DNA of 64,000 nt from an uncultured Clostridia bacterium (GTDB lineage: Bacteria > Bacillota > Clostridia > Christensenellales > UBA1242). The DNA is taken from NCBI GenBank assembly GCA_947627545.1, contig CANQWK010000005.1:16377-80376 (forward strand). Reading direction: 5' to 3'. Shown here in pieces: positions 23,101 through 29,074 of the stretch. The position numbers and the translations under genes are program-made. Within the stretch, counting starts at the first letter, position 1. Every line of letters starts with the position of its first letter. Under the pieces are notes generated by a model. That model was not told the origin of the DNA. It was given only the letters and a program-made list of their open reading frames with translations, and did no database searches.

Positions 23101-23952
23101 ATTTTTTAACAATGCAATTTGTTTCTCAGCATTTGTAAAATAACAATAATCTATTGTGCAATTGATTATTTGGTTATTTGCGTTTTCTTCTGTTATGTTA
23201 GTACCATTTATTTCATAAATTAGCCCTGCATTGTTTGTTCCGTTTAAGGTTGTATCGGCAAATGAATTGGTTATGCTGTTATTTTGGGTTAGTGTTAATT
23301 TACCTACTATTCCGCCTACATTGTTACCTTTTATTCTGCCTACTCTTACATATACATCACTTATTGTGGTATCTATTGCTTCATCTACTATTCCGCCTGT
23401 ATATTCATTGTTCGATTGTATCTCGGCATTGTATAGGCCTATATTCTTTATTGTTGCGTTAGTGGTATAAGCAAATAGTCCACCTGACAACTTGGCATTT
23501 ATTATTGTGTAATATGCACCATCAAACGTACCTTGGAAGGTCGATTCGCCGTTTGACATCTTTTTACCTATTTGTTCAGTTGGTTTGTTTTGTAAATCTA
23601 TGTTTGTGTTTAAGTAAATTGTGTAGTCTTTAAAAAAGTTATATTTTGCGGCTTCTGTTTCATTTTGCGTTAGGTTTACAAACCAAACAAAAGAATCTGC
23701 TGAATTTATTGTAAAGGCATTTTCTCCACGATTTGCAAATTGCTCTCCGCTTAAAAAATTATCTTCACTGCTATCGCCGTTCCATTTATCTGTGTTCCAT
23801 TCGGATGGATTTACATTTTCAACCGACGTTGGATTTTGTTTCCTTTTGGAAAAGAAAATTCCAATAGCCGAAAGTGCTATTGTGAAACATAACAATATAA
23901 CTATGCTAGATAATGTTACAATTTTTACTTTCTTACTTGTTTTTATTTTCAT
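11173..23952 (-). CDS. Giant repeat-rich cell-surface protein (beta-helix, InlB-type and MBG-type repeats)
   Basis: The protein is about 4259 residues. I start it at the ATG at 23952 because GGAGAGG lies just upstream. An N-terminal hydrophobic segment (about residues 10-35) serves as signal or anchor. Residues about 90-300 carry GG(I/L)-type repeats (NVGGIVGKLT). Residues about 450-900 form a Gly-rich parallel beta-helix with many GGGIYA/GGGVYA units. Residues about 950-1985 hold Listeria-Bacteroides (InlB B) repeats such as GYTFAGWTASG and TLTAEWTVKQY. Residues about 2000-3880 contain about 20 MBG-type repeats of 85-95 residues (FTYNAQAQTPTITV, TFEIEPRDITNAEI). The C-terminus has a transmembrane helix (about 4217-4240) and a basic tail, with no LPXTG sortase signal. 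Probably an adhesin or fibre; the ligand is unknown. The single frame is intact. Confidence 0.9.
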   Translation of the reverse strand: MKIKTSKKVKIVTLSSIVILLCFTIALSAIGIFFSKRKQNPTSVENVNPSEWNTDKWNGDSSEDNFLSGEQFANRGENAFTINSADSFVWFVNLTQNETEAAKYNFFKDYTIYLNTNIDLQNKPTEQIGKKMSNGESTFQGTFDGAYYTIINAKLSGGLFAYTTNATIKNIGLYNAEIQSNNEYTGGIVDEAIDTTISDVYVRVGRIKGNNVGGIVGKLTLTQNNSITNSFADTTLNGTNNAGLIYEINGTNITEENANNQIINCTIDYCYFTNAEKQIALLKNANLQTLHILANPVLSNFNAWNYKAEYSLKTTWCNYSGNKNFSFNLPILSKFNKTFIYGCYYENVLVKENGEVENLESLSTAFNTMKDGDTAELNLIVEKITVAEPAILTANATLHLESAVNTTLTRGENNTQTLIASGNNSKLEIGGKSNTTITLEGNREYVEANNLKSDAAIIASGEDFTMNNVKVQNNINNSTCYGGGVFVYNVTAGQIIDEETNEPQKLNLSGEITNCESANCGGGLAVVGCASNMGVEISNCKANNGGGLAIVEEIENPSQVNNVFFNYGFDKKINLTGTLTATGTQTVTGTTTITSDIYDNNVFAYGGGVFVDYTGTQAITITLKASVYNNSATSGGGVYTKTGTIGFLAKFYLENSSAKVYSNSAMSGGGIYATYTAVYMNSGSYVGGTSDAAGNTAQAGGGIYLGTNSSFTMSGGKISYNKANTGTASVNGQGGGIYASSDSSISVTGGTISYNTAKNNGGGIYARSDSTISVTSGTISYNTAAKNGGGVYASFTTSLFTDATSNTILEYNTANQGGGIYLDAGSSTSNIGKTSGTKMQVKNNTANDIGGGIYVDLGSSSKVNLNYVNITSNTAKNGGGVGCNESDSTSAVVNITSSCTVDSNKSTSGYSFNTYGFISKDDSYTLYYNTGSGTSSKTVTVNYLDSPSLYTEFKLPNVGSYEYYGWATSASSSTTTSLTTKNTNNSTSYTRYAVYRQDTGTRTSTSSSTVKFYYGSGTSDYISQKVNKTTTYKYVPQYYDYKLSYLSKSSSGGTASGTTTDSIRDPDPSDVPHPSNLDSSFTLYGWNKSKTSKASSSVDVTAGTSFVPDATAYYAVWKAENYIVEEGSRTIYFYYSEETPIEVEQQSTKNYSKVYANYLGSFDLSSLSGNLVWLDIDAPTPTTENEYSFMGWVTDSTQNSYNNSTIQAETSFVPSQTSYYATWYKETQARSSGWQDTTGKSVHLYWQNENEDVSTVEMKMQLKIDYAYKEEYFNYNKSSAYTTQLGGGETSTYKGSVVLPTINEYEHKGYNLLQWHLNSADGEIYALGATYEITTNILTDINFYAEWKAKTYTVILNLAGGECKTDSPIYATFDLEFTIENATRVGYTFAGWTASGLFNNALAGGAVWSGSRTTATTFKNLIDTEDSITLTAEWTVKQYQINKGGKNGEVLCELSTNDYDKPLNFSWQSNTETGYVFKFEKVVIYEGTTNSGTELFSYSGADLNTTFNMSSNEKSNNKYCEEIFIYVSYEKVEINYNIILDYGYQGKENSQFSAKYDRPIEITNPTRTGYKFTGFTATISASNAKYGIRENNLSSWNGSLTTLTAEQTSTWFINLCENEGDSITIVANWNVLQYTIKIKTENGKITSISDSQQFNYDDDVKIDYANNARIGYKYPNPAALTIYKQAEDNANILKTQHGGTSITFNMSTLTDINNNVGYYYDIIVITLHYDEIAISYNIDYQLNNGNFNGVAKKQATYDQAFEILQPTKEGYEFLGWTSATLGSTAQAGSTQNDLQSWNGEEANVGGWFINLTTQENVTVTLIANWQPLTYTITSKATNGNLTVGNSGTFDQPISINFSSEAEPGYTYTFISLTIYAGEETTHSEELSQLGEKPNPATWTMSTKYYPSIYIELIYESVLSNRTLTAHANGGIISADGLDGWQVFGETAKKSLVYGNEYGELPTATRTGYVFDGWFTNLTDGELVKETTTITEDTTIYAHWRLDLTDKSSFVISYDSSIVYTGKAITPTDLHLTITYKSTTVLTENDYKVVAENENVNVTNNASIIIEGKGNYASQITLSFSITPKDINSADIQIDDLKEKFVYTGEYIRPKLTIHDTTREVVLQEDEEYSLDYADNQDASTELIKATITIKGINNYGETRTYTFEIEPRDITNAEITLNKKLFTYNAQAQTPTITVKLSGELISSTDYDVSYLTSSSTEINADEIINVGVYTVVVTGIKNAKGVNKTATFEIVPLNLKGEDVHVVFNPSNLTLTYNRNVQAPSIQSITIGSYSLSLASDILTEIYAVSETGLGNKLGQGAIDAGNYYLVIKSNGKNYLIGEYKAQFTINPASLIGATVELNEYSSEFDNTQKDIQVLSVTTNAQNNSLKLIYNEDINSSEYTIEYSRSTGENDLVNVGTINIIIKANNKNFSGSVTATYNITPADINAVNKPTIANVTFNRKQQEPDFTLTYKGFTLVKDVDFTVTYKNNTNAGFATIEISALSNYVETAKRCGNFENRNGNLILTFTIETAEIDKLELSKTEGNYNQKAHSIGIAHVLANSLNSNETLTLNPNEYKIEYYRYNGQEVDYSKQTTDFISAGKIVVKVVPNEDLVNVNFSGSAIAEYEIKKVDLTTIELSQYIFTYNTKAQHPTSIIVKAGALTLSREEYSIAYYRDGSKISNFDTDGSNADFINAGEIEIRITLTDKGKINHNGELTSSYVIDRKNITDVEIEIKYYYVNAAGEYVDDGGHFVDEKVEWETNQIYVGQLVRPELRYMSGDIVLETLKWSTNEETKNDYSYLISMESAPEKADNFSHVGNYLVTTTGNGNYTGVKKDKYSVSAASLTAKDITAVINPAKYNYTGKPIEVFTINNPAEPTPEEIEAIAKIVNITYSQSAGQGKTTTLYYGEDYVLYTGYFDYHLIETDDGLKPAGKVDDNLNDTTIYITNGYQEGDNVDIGLAYLYLEGKNNFLDVISVPFEIVPAELTKESLTIDYTKNFIYNGFEYKPEPTIKWNDITLEKGMDYSLDYTNNLNVTTQDTQATINVHCLENSNFKFDDFNLPFTISQHNINDTQNIEIKGNSNYEYNGETQHPTLVIEFTSTPIKEQIGDEIQDKTFTLQLSTDYSISYKCDNLPIEAQDAKNAGHYTIVIEGMGNFTGTREVEFEITKRLVTTAELEETNSTFDNTNKLANIVLKLTDTYGQNVAEIFSNFEVKYLKNGVETIDFTNAGTITIEISNKEKSNYVLNETITLTYTINQLDLNQAELQVNIENKEFNGTKFEPSAEEFSLMFGEYKLELDKDFEILGYGENTSKTDLNGTAYVLVNGLGNFKNNFYVYFKIVGVNLDSEENSGRIKIDGTTKNDYKTKQFTYDAKIHKYTPQISVDDVELVEGQDITIAYYRFSSTLNNFEEEATQDFTNVGRIKIVITGINNYSDSFEIEYLIIQKNIAENGTTINSNVKSNYTYTSENLSKYFAELSADSLTIQYTANEETATFTLNKDADYTVRYFINGEEIELQNIINAGNYSILISGINNFTGEYRINFVVDKLKIENPQTGLPENFTIEIQTYTYKNEQFNVEDDIVVKYKSTEIPSDSYTINIEPSPVYDAKTYKLTIVFNQNSNFEGVLTYSFEVQQADITEVVGLENIFDGDKNNYTYVYSGANVLELIKNNLYMFADANLAKLVVNTDFTITTLNTGFTNVGNYSLTIVGKGNYKNELTINFEITKLNVENLNPENQNLEIIVPEYTYEEGVSHNVEDDLRVEFNGKIVDKSEYTVTIEPEDVTDAGEYKVTVEFKPNSNFEGNLSTNFTVKKQILSFEISLTKRDYFEQELLKDILENDLIISGNYNKETLSNLGTLTFDAVQQDNETKLQAGEQKIYWTFTPFNKNYETLTGNYITINALKIELSSIKIKSNGNIIEKLTYTAYDSFDDSKLSLLIYFNNGEVIEKTFAELKSNSQFTSSITLTDGKLTIDSTSLKVFYSENNVTKLCTIAIEVLPIELTLTASNLDNLVEGISSQTLIQKFKISTVVNAYLDRLSYLSGSFKFYKNEQEQPQLTSGDYVAKYIIENNNFKINEQENRIEFYIKPRIIYGYNNILYAVCETGFEKGIQLNIQILTNTDAFAKSIRENNPTLVGEIKYVYVITFVDNVNNVYTPSGNYRIFFNIAAFKDFNSYKLIQDEDMERIEEMNGDIEYIEVFANSVGSIVICGTPTALQGGIRWLIFFIILIIVLIVFIIFLIERFVTKRKREHLLKELNQENWG

Positions 23953-24128
23953 ATCCTCTCCTGACAATGCCAAAAATGAAAATATTGAATAGAACAAAAA
24001 TTTTAAGCGTAAAATTTGGCAAAATATTTATACATAAATATTATAAACAAATTTAAACAAAAAAACAAATAATTCTACATATTTATAAAAAATTATTATA
24101 GCTTGACCAATTTAAAATAAAAAAATTA

Positions 24129-24178
24129 AAAAATGCCATAAAAAAAATTAAAAAATTAAAAAATAAAGGCATTTTTTA
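24129..24178. terminator. Terminator downstream of the ddl-like gene
   Basis: AAAAATGCC and GGCATTTTTT pair across an A-rich loop of about 30 nt, with T-runs on both sides. It sits between the stop of the ligase gene and the start region of the surface-protein gene. The long loop makes it less certain. Confidence 0.55.
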
Positions 24179-24241
24179 TAAAAATTTTAAAATTTTTTAT
24201 ACTTTTTACAAATTTTATATAATTTTTTTAACTTAATTCAT

Positions 24242-25318
24242 TTATAAAATTTTTGTATTTAAAATATTTGTGTCAATATACGAAAAATCTTTACCATGAC
24301 CGGCATTTAAAATTAACTTTTCAATTAATGTAATATAATCAATTCCTTCACTCTCATAAAGGTAAAAAGACATACTGCCGGGAATGGTATTTATTTCATT
24401 GAAAAATAAGGTTTGTGTAGCTTTGTCATAAATATAGTCAACTCTTACCACTCCATTCATATTTAAATGTTTATAAATTTTAGCTGTATAGTCATTTATT
24501 AATTTTTTAAGTTTGTTAGAAATTTTTGCTGGAATAATACGGTCCTTCCCCTTATTTTTATTCTGCTGGTTATATTTTTCATCAAAAGTTAAAAAATCGT
24601 TTTTAGAAATAGGATTTTCAATTGCACTTAAAACAAGTTTTCCTTCATCTATAAAACAAGCCTGATTGTATTCTTCAATATCTACAATCCGCTCTTCAAT
24701 CAAAGCATTATCATTCAATTCAAATATTGTTTCTATTTGTTCTTTATAATTTGATTTATCACAAGCTTTTACACCTATGCTTGAACCTAAAGAATTTGGC
24801 TTTACAATTAAATTTGAAGAAAAATTTTTATCAATTATTTCAAATTTTTCACTAAAATTAAATTTAGTAACCAATTCACTTTTAATTGTTGGAACAATAT
24901 CTTTCAACAAAGTTTTTGCTAAATATTTATTCATTCCTATTTCACTAGCCAAACAATCTGCCGAAGTATATTTAATTTTGTTTATATCAAAAAAAGCTGC
25001 AAGTTCGCCGTTCTCTCCTATTCCGCCATGACAACAATTTATAACACATTCAACATCACAATATTTTTTTAACAAAACATTTTTAATATATATTGCACCG
25101 TTATAAAAAATTATTGGTTTTAATTTTAAATTATCTTTTTTAGCAAAAAATGATAAATCGTTTATTTTTGTTGCCAAATAAAAATTATTGTAAATATCTA
25201 AATAAATTTTTTCAATATCATATTTTGTTTCTAAATTTTTTGTAAGTTGCAACGCTGTTATTATTGAAATGTCATGTTCAACACTTTTTCCACCAAAAAT
25301 AACACAAATTTTTTTCAT
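24242..25318 (-). CDS. D-alanine--D-alanine ligase family protein (ATP-grasp)
   Basis: A 358-residue ATP-grasp ligase. It shows the N-terminal GGKSVEHDIS (catalytic Glu), PNSLGSSIGV (Ser of the catalytic triad) and FNEINTIPGSMSFYLYE at the metal and second-substrate site. The omega-loop that in E. coli DdlB reads YDYEAKY is shortened here to TFDEKYNQ, so the triad tyrosine is missing. This leaves the specificity (D-Ala, D-Ser or D-lactate as second substrate) open. It diverges from the hydrolase and MurF-like pair, which would use its dipeptide product, so it probably supplies the peptidoglycan stem terminus. Confidence 0.82.
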   Translation of the reverse strand: MKKICVIFGGKSVEHDISIITALQLTKNLETKYDIEKIYLDIYNNFYLATKINDLSFFAKKDNLKLKPIIFYNGAIYIKNVLLKKYCDVECVINCCHGGIGENGELAAFFDINKIKYTSADCLASEIGMNKYLAKTLLKDIVPTIKSELVTKFNFSEKFEIIDKNFSSNLIVKPNSLGSSIGVKACDKSNYKEQIETIFELNDNALIEERIVDIEEYNQACFIDEGKLVLSAIENPISKNDFLTFDEKYNQQNKNKGKDRIIPAKISNKLKKLINDYTAKIYKHLNMNGVVRVDYIYDKATQTLFFNEINTIPGSMSFYLYESEGIDYITLIEKLILNAGHGKDFSYIDTNILNTKIL

Positions 25319-25440
25319 ATTAGTATTTATGAATTAAAATAAAATTTTGATATTTATTGCAAATAATTTTAAAAAAACATTTAATTTTTTAAAAAAAGAT
25401 AAAAATTTATCAAAAAAATTGAATTTTCATATACATTAAT

Positions 25441-26142
25441 ATGAATTTTTTATTTAAAGGAGAAATTATAGATTATTCTCATTTAAAAACAAACAAAAAA
25501 ACAATATTGTTTTTGCATGGGTGGGGAGGCAACAAAAATTCATTTATACAAACAATTAATTTGTTAAAAAAAAATTATAGTATTTTAACTTTAACAATGC
25601 CAACTATCAGTCCAACAATAACATCTTGGACATTGTTAGATTATGCAAACCTAATTTTAAATTTAACACAATTATTAAATATTAAAAATTTAATTATTAT
25701 TTGCCATAGTTTTGGATTTCGAGTTGCCTGTTTGTTAAATAAAAAAATAAACATAGAAAAAATTATAGTAACGGCAGGTGCAGGGCCAAAAAAACATAGT
25801 ATAATAAAAAAAATAAATTTAAACAATAATAAAATTTTACTAAAACAAAAAAGGTTTAATTATTTATATAACAAAATAATTTCTAACGATTATAAAGTTT
25901 TAACATCTATAAACAAAAAAACTTTTAATAATATTGTTAAAATTAACACGATAAATTTATGCAATTTTTGTTGTCCTATGCTTTTATTTTGGGGTAAAAA
26001 TGACACTGACACTAAAATATGGATTGCTAAACACATTAACAAAATTAATAATTCAAAATTAATTGTAACAAAAAGCAATCATTTTGCATATTTAAATTAT
26101 AGTGCATTGTTTAACAATGCTGTTTTGGATTTTTTAAAATGA
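25441..26142 (+). CDS. Alpha/beta hydrolase
   Basis: A 233-residue single-domain hydrolase. It has the oxyanion HGWGGNKNSF near residue 27, nucleophile elbow CHSFGF (G/C-x-S-x-G type) near residue 87, an acid candidate in WGKNDTDT, and the final histidine in SNHFAYL. There is no signal peptide, so it acts in the cytoplasm. A -10 box (TATACA) ends 5 nt before the ATG and there is no Shine-Dalgarno. Its stop overlaps the start of the MurF-like gene (ATGA), so the two are translationally coupled. The substrate is unknown; the context suggests a cell-wall-related ester or amide. Confidence 0.8.
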   Translation: MNFLFKGEIIDYSHLKTNKKTILFLHGWGGNKNSFIQTINLLKKNYSILTLTMPTISPTITSWTLLDYANLILNLTQLLNIKNLIIICHSFGFRVACLLNKKINIEKIIVTAGAGPKKHSIIKKINLNNNKILLKQKRFNYLYNKIISNDYKVLTSINKKTFNNIVKINTINLCNFCCPMLLFWGKNDTDTKIWIAKHINKINNSKLIVTKSNHFAYLNYSALFNNAVLDFLK

Positions 26143-27629
26143 CATATATTTTATTAATAAATTTTATTATGTTATTAATTAATGCTAGCCTTTTGTTTAA
26201 ATATTTACATATTTTTCAATTAAAAGACTACAATTTTAAAAGATATTTAAAATTTTTTAAATATAAATTAATATTTCCTATAATTTTAATTTTAGCTTTT
26301 TACATTGAATTAATTTTTAATAATTTATTTGTAATAATTAGTTTTAATATTTTAAGTTCGATATGTGAAATTGGTTTAAGTTTGCATTTAACAGCCAACA
26401 ACAAAACACCATTAAAACAAACTTCTAGAATTAAAAGATTATGTTTAATTTCAACTTTTTTAATAATTTTTCCTTGTTTTTTTAAATTTGGAGGCTTAAT
26501 TTCAATCTTTTTTACATTTTTTGCCCCTATTTTTGCAAATTTTTTAAATTTTTATGATTTTTTCAAAAACAAAAAATATATTAAACTAGCACAAAAAAAA
26601 TTAGAAAATTCCAAGGCTAATATAATTGCAATAACCGGTAGCAACGGAAAAACAAGTGTTAAACTAATATTAAATAAAATGCTTAGCGATTTTTTTGTGT
26701 TGGCTTCTCCAAAAAGTTACAATACTCCACTTGGAATTGCAAAATTTATAAACGAAAATGACATATCTAATTGCGATTATTTAATTTTGGAATATGGAGC
26801 TAGAAATAAAGGCGACATAAAAAAAATGTGCAAATTATTTGGTGCAGATTATGGAATAATTACAACCGTTGCACCTCAACATTTAGAAACTTTTAAAAAT
26901 ATTAACAATGTATATAAAACAAAAAGTGAATTGTCTAATTATTTACAAACTAAACCATGTGTATTTAATTTAGACAACATTTACACCTATAAAATGTGCA
27001 GCAATAAACCCGGAACGAAAATAGGCGTTTCTATATATTGCAAAACTGATACATATTGTACTGAATTAAAAATAAAAAATAACAAAACCTATTTTAATTT
27101 GTGCATAAACAACAATCATTATTCTATTTCATGCAAATTGTTGGGCAGGCATAATGTTACAAATATTTTGTTAGCCAGTTCGCTTGCAAAATATCTAGGA
27201 GTTAGCGACGAATATATTTTAAAATCTATAAAAAATTTAGATTATGCTCCGCATAGATTACAATTAATAAAATCTAGAATAAAAATTTTAGATGACAGTT
27301 ATAATTGTTCAATATTAAGCGCAAAAGAAGCCTTATTTGTTTTGCAAAATTTAAAAGGCAAAAAAGTTGTTGCAACGCCCGGCATAATTGAAGGTGGTAA
27401 AAAAGAAAAATTTTTAAATTATAATTTAGGTAAAATGCTTAGTGTTTGTGATGAAGTTATAATTATAGGCAATCACAACAAAAACGCAATAAAACAAGGT
27501 TTGGATGAAAAAAACTTTAAAAATGTAGTGTTTTGCAATAACTTAGAAGATGCAAAAAAACAATTTTTAAAATTAAATAATAACGATTGTTTATTATTAT
27601 TAAATGACTTGCCTGATGATTATAAATAA
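26139..27629 (+). CDS. Mur ligase-family protein, MurF-like, with N-terminal membrane domain
   Basis: A 496-residue protein. Residues 1-150 form about four hydrophobic segments, which classical MurF lacks. A Mur ligase follows: P-loop AITGSNGKTSVK (about 164-175), SPKSYNTPLGIAKF, LEYGARNKGDIKKM, and the C-terminal DDSYNCSILSAKEAL corresponding to the DDSYNANP motif of MurF. It probably adds the D-Ala-D-Ala-type dipeptide to the UDP-MurNAc tripeptide, but at the membrane. Alternatively it acts on another amino-acyl glycan. It ends tail-to-tail with tsaB-rimI with no intergenic base. Confidence 0.8.
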   Translation: MTYILLINFIMLLINASLLFKYLHIFQLKDYNFKRYLKFFKYKLIFPIILILAFYIELIFNNLFVIISFNILSSICEIGLSLHLTANNKTPLKQTSRIKRLCLISTFLIIFPCFFKFGGLISIFFTFFAPIFANFLNFYDFFKNKKYIKLAQKKLENSKANIIAITGSNGKTSVKLILNKMLSDFFVLASPKSYNTPLGIAKFINENDISNCDYLILEYGARNKGDIKKMCKLFGADYGIITTVAPQHLETFKNINNVYKTKSELSNYLQTKPCVFNLDNIYTYKMCSNKPGTKIGVSIYCKTDTYCTELKIKNNKTYFNLCINNNHYSISCKLLGRHNVTNILLASSLAKYLGVSDEYILKSIKNLDYAPHRLQLIKSRIKILDDSYNCSILSAKEALFVLQNLKGKKVVATPGIIEGGKKEKFLNYNLGKMLSVCDEVIIIGNHNKNAIKQGLDEKNFKNVVFCNNLEDAKKQFLKLNNNDCLLLLNDLPDDYK

Positions 27630-28670
27630 TTACAAATTTTTTTCCATTTCAAAGCAAGTTGAACCATCTTCATAATAATTTTTGCGTTTTCTTCTAATAA
27701 CATATCCTAATTTTTTATACAAAAGATATGCTGAAATATTATTTTCGCTTACGTCTAAACTAATTTTATTTAGCAAAGTTTTTGCAAATTTTTCTCCACG
27801 TTTTATAAGTAAACTAGCTACACCTATATTTCTAAATTGTTTTTCAACTGCAATGCTTGTTATGTTAACTTCGTCTGTAATTTGCAAAATTATATAACCG
27901 ACTAATTTTTCATTTATTTCTGCAACAAAAAATTTATAGTTTTTTGAAACGAACATATTTTCTATTTCTTGTTGTGAAATTTTATTTGTTTTTATATTCC
28001 TATTTTCAAGTTCCGCTATTGTTTTTAAATCTTTTTTTCTTGCAGATAAAATTTTAATTTTAGCGTGTTTTAATTTTTCATTTTCCGCTTGCGATAATTG
28101 ATAATATATTGGCGTTAATGTTTGCATTTTATTTTTTAAATAGCAATCAAGCATAACTTTTGCATCAAATTTTACTACGAAACAATTTACATTTTCGTCC
28201 GCACTAAACATGCCAATTGACTTATTTTCTGCAACTTGTTTAAGTTCGTTTAAGGTTAATTTATGTTCATATTTATAAATAATGCCATTTATCATTTTTG
28301 CAACAAAATAACAATCTTTACTACCTAAAATTGCAACAGTGTTAACATTTTCATTTTGGTTTTTTGCTAAATAAAACAATAAATCTAAATTATTCAATCC
28401 AAACGCTGATTTTTGCAACGCATCTTTAAACGAAAGAACAGTTGCCACTCCTACCCTTATTCCTGTAAACGAACCTGGACCTAAAACTACGCCAAACTCA
28501 TCAATATCTTGAATTTTTAAATTATGTTCAGTTAACAATTGGTCTATTTTTGTTAGCATTATTTCATTATGATGTTGTTTATTCTTTTCGGCACAAAAAA
28601 ATAACTTGTTGTTTTTGCACAACAAAATTGTTAATTCTTCATTTGCACTATTAATTAATAATAAATTCAT
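27630..28670 (-). CDS. TsaB-RimI fusion: tRNA t6A factor plus GNAT acetyltransferase
   Basis: A 346-residue protein. Residues 1-210 match TsaB (YeaZ), with the signature LGPGSFTGIRVGVATVLSFKD. TsaB is the scaffold partner of TsaD in forming threonylcarbamoyl-A37 on ANN-decoding tRNAs. Residues 215-346 are a GNAT domain of the RimI type, with acetyl-CoA loop VEKQFRNIGVASLLI and SLDVSENNISAYLLYKKLGY. In many Bacillota tsaE, tsaB and rimI are neighbouring separate genes; here the last two are one frame. The TsaD gene is not in the window. The start overlaps tsaE by 4 bp. Confidence 0.88.
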   Translation of the reverse strand: MNLLLINSANEELTILLCKNNKLFFCAEKNKQHHNEIMLTKIDQLLTEHNLKIQDIDEFGVVLGPGSFTGIRVGVATVLSFKDALQKSAFGLNNLDLLFYLAKNQNENVNTVAILGSKDCYFVAKMINGIIYKYEHKLTLNELKQVAENKSIGMFSADENVNCFVVKFDAKVMLDCYLKNKMQTLTPIYYQLSQAENEKLKHAKIKILSARKKDLKTIAELENRNIKTNKISQQEIENMFVSKNYKFFVAEINEKLVGYIILQITDEVNITSIAVEKQFRNIGVASLLIKRGEKFAKTLLNKISLDVSENNISAYLLYKKLGYVIRRKRKNYYEDGSTCFEMEKNL

Positions 28671-29074
28671 TTTATTTCAAACTCGCGAGTTTTATCATCT
28701 ATAAATTTTATGTTTATATTGATATGTTTTTTAGGTATTAATGGAGCTATATTTTCAGACCATTCTATAAAAAAAACCTCATTTTTTTTAGATAAAATTT
28801 CATCAAAGCCCACCTCAATTGCTTCTTCCGTGGTTATTCTATATGCATCAATATGGTTAAAAACAAATTTTCCTTGATATGTTTTTAAAATTGAAAAAGT
28901 TGGACTATTAACAACCTCTTTAACGCCTAAACTATGAAACACAAATTGTGTAAATGTGGTTTTACCTGCACCTAAATCTCCATTTAACAAAACACAATCG
29001 CCCTTTTTTAGCGATTTTGCAAAATTTTCTGCCAATTTTTTTGTTTCTTCTAACGAATGAGTAATTAATTTCAT
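28667..29074 (-). CDS. tsaE: tRNA threonylcarbamoyladenosine biosynthesis ATPase TsaE
   Basis: A 135-residue P-loop protein with Walker A GDLGAGKTTF (about 32-41), SPTFSILKTY and the C-terminal FIEWSENIAPLIP, all hallmarks of TsaE. TsaE is the ATPase that resets the TsaBD complex. The start codon overlaps the stop of the upstream phosphorylase gene by one base, and its own end overlaps the TsaB-RimI start by four, giving a tightly coupled operon. Confidence 0.94.
   Translation of the reverse strand: MKLITHSLEETKKLAENFAKSLKKGDCVLLNGDLGAGKTTFTQFVFHSLGVKEVVNSPTFSILKTYQGKFVFNHIDAYRITTEEAIEVGFDEILSKKNEVFFIEWSENIAPLIPKKHININIKFIDDKTREFEIK

Noticed and set aside
11173-23952. Giant gene as an assembly fusion of several genes
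   Set aside because: A single frame runs from a good ribosome binding site to a terminator, with domain order signal, repeats, membrane helix. Internal restarts with ribosome binding sites were not seen. Repeat miscounting remains possible.
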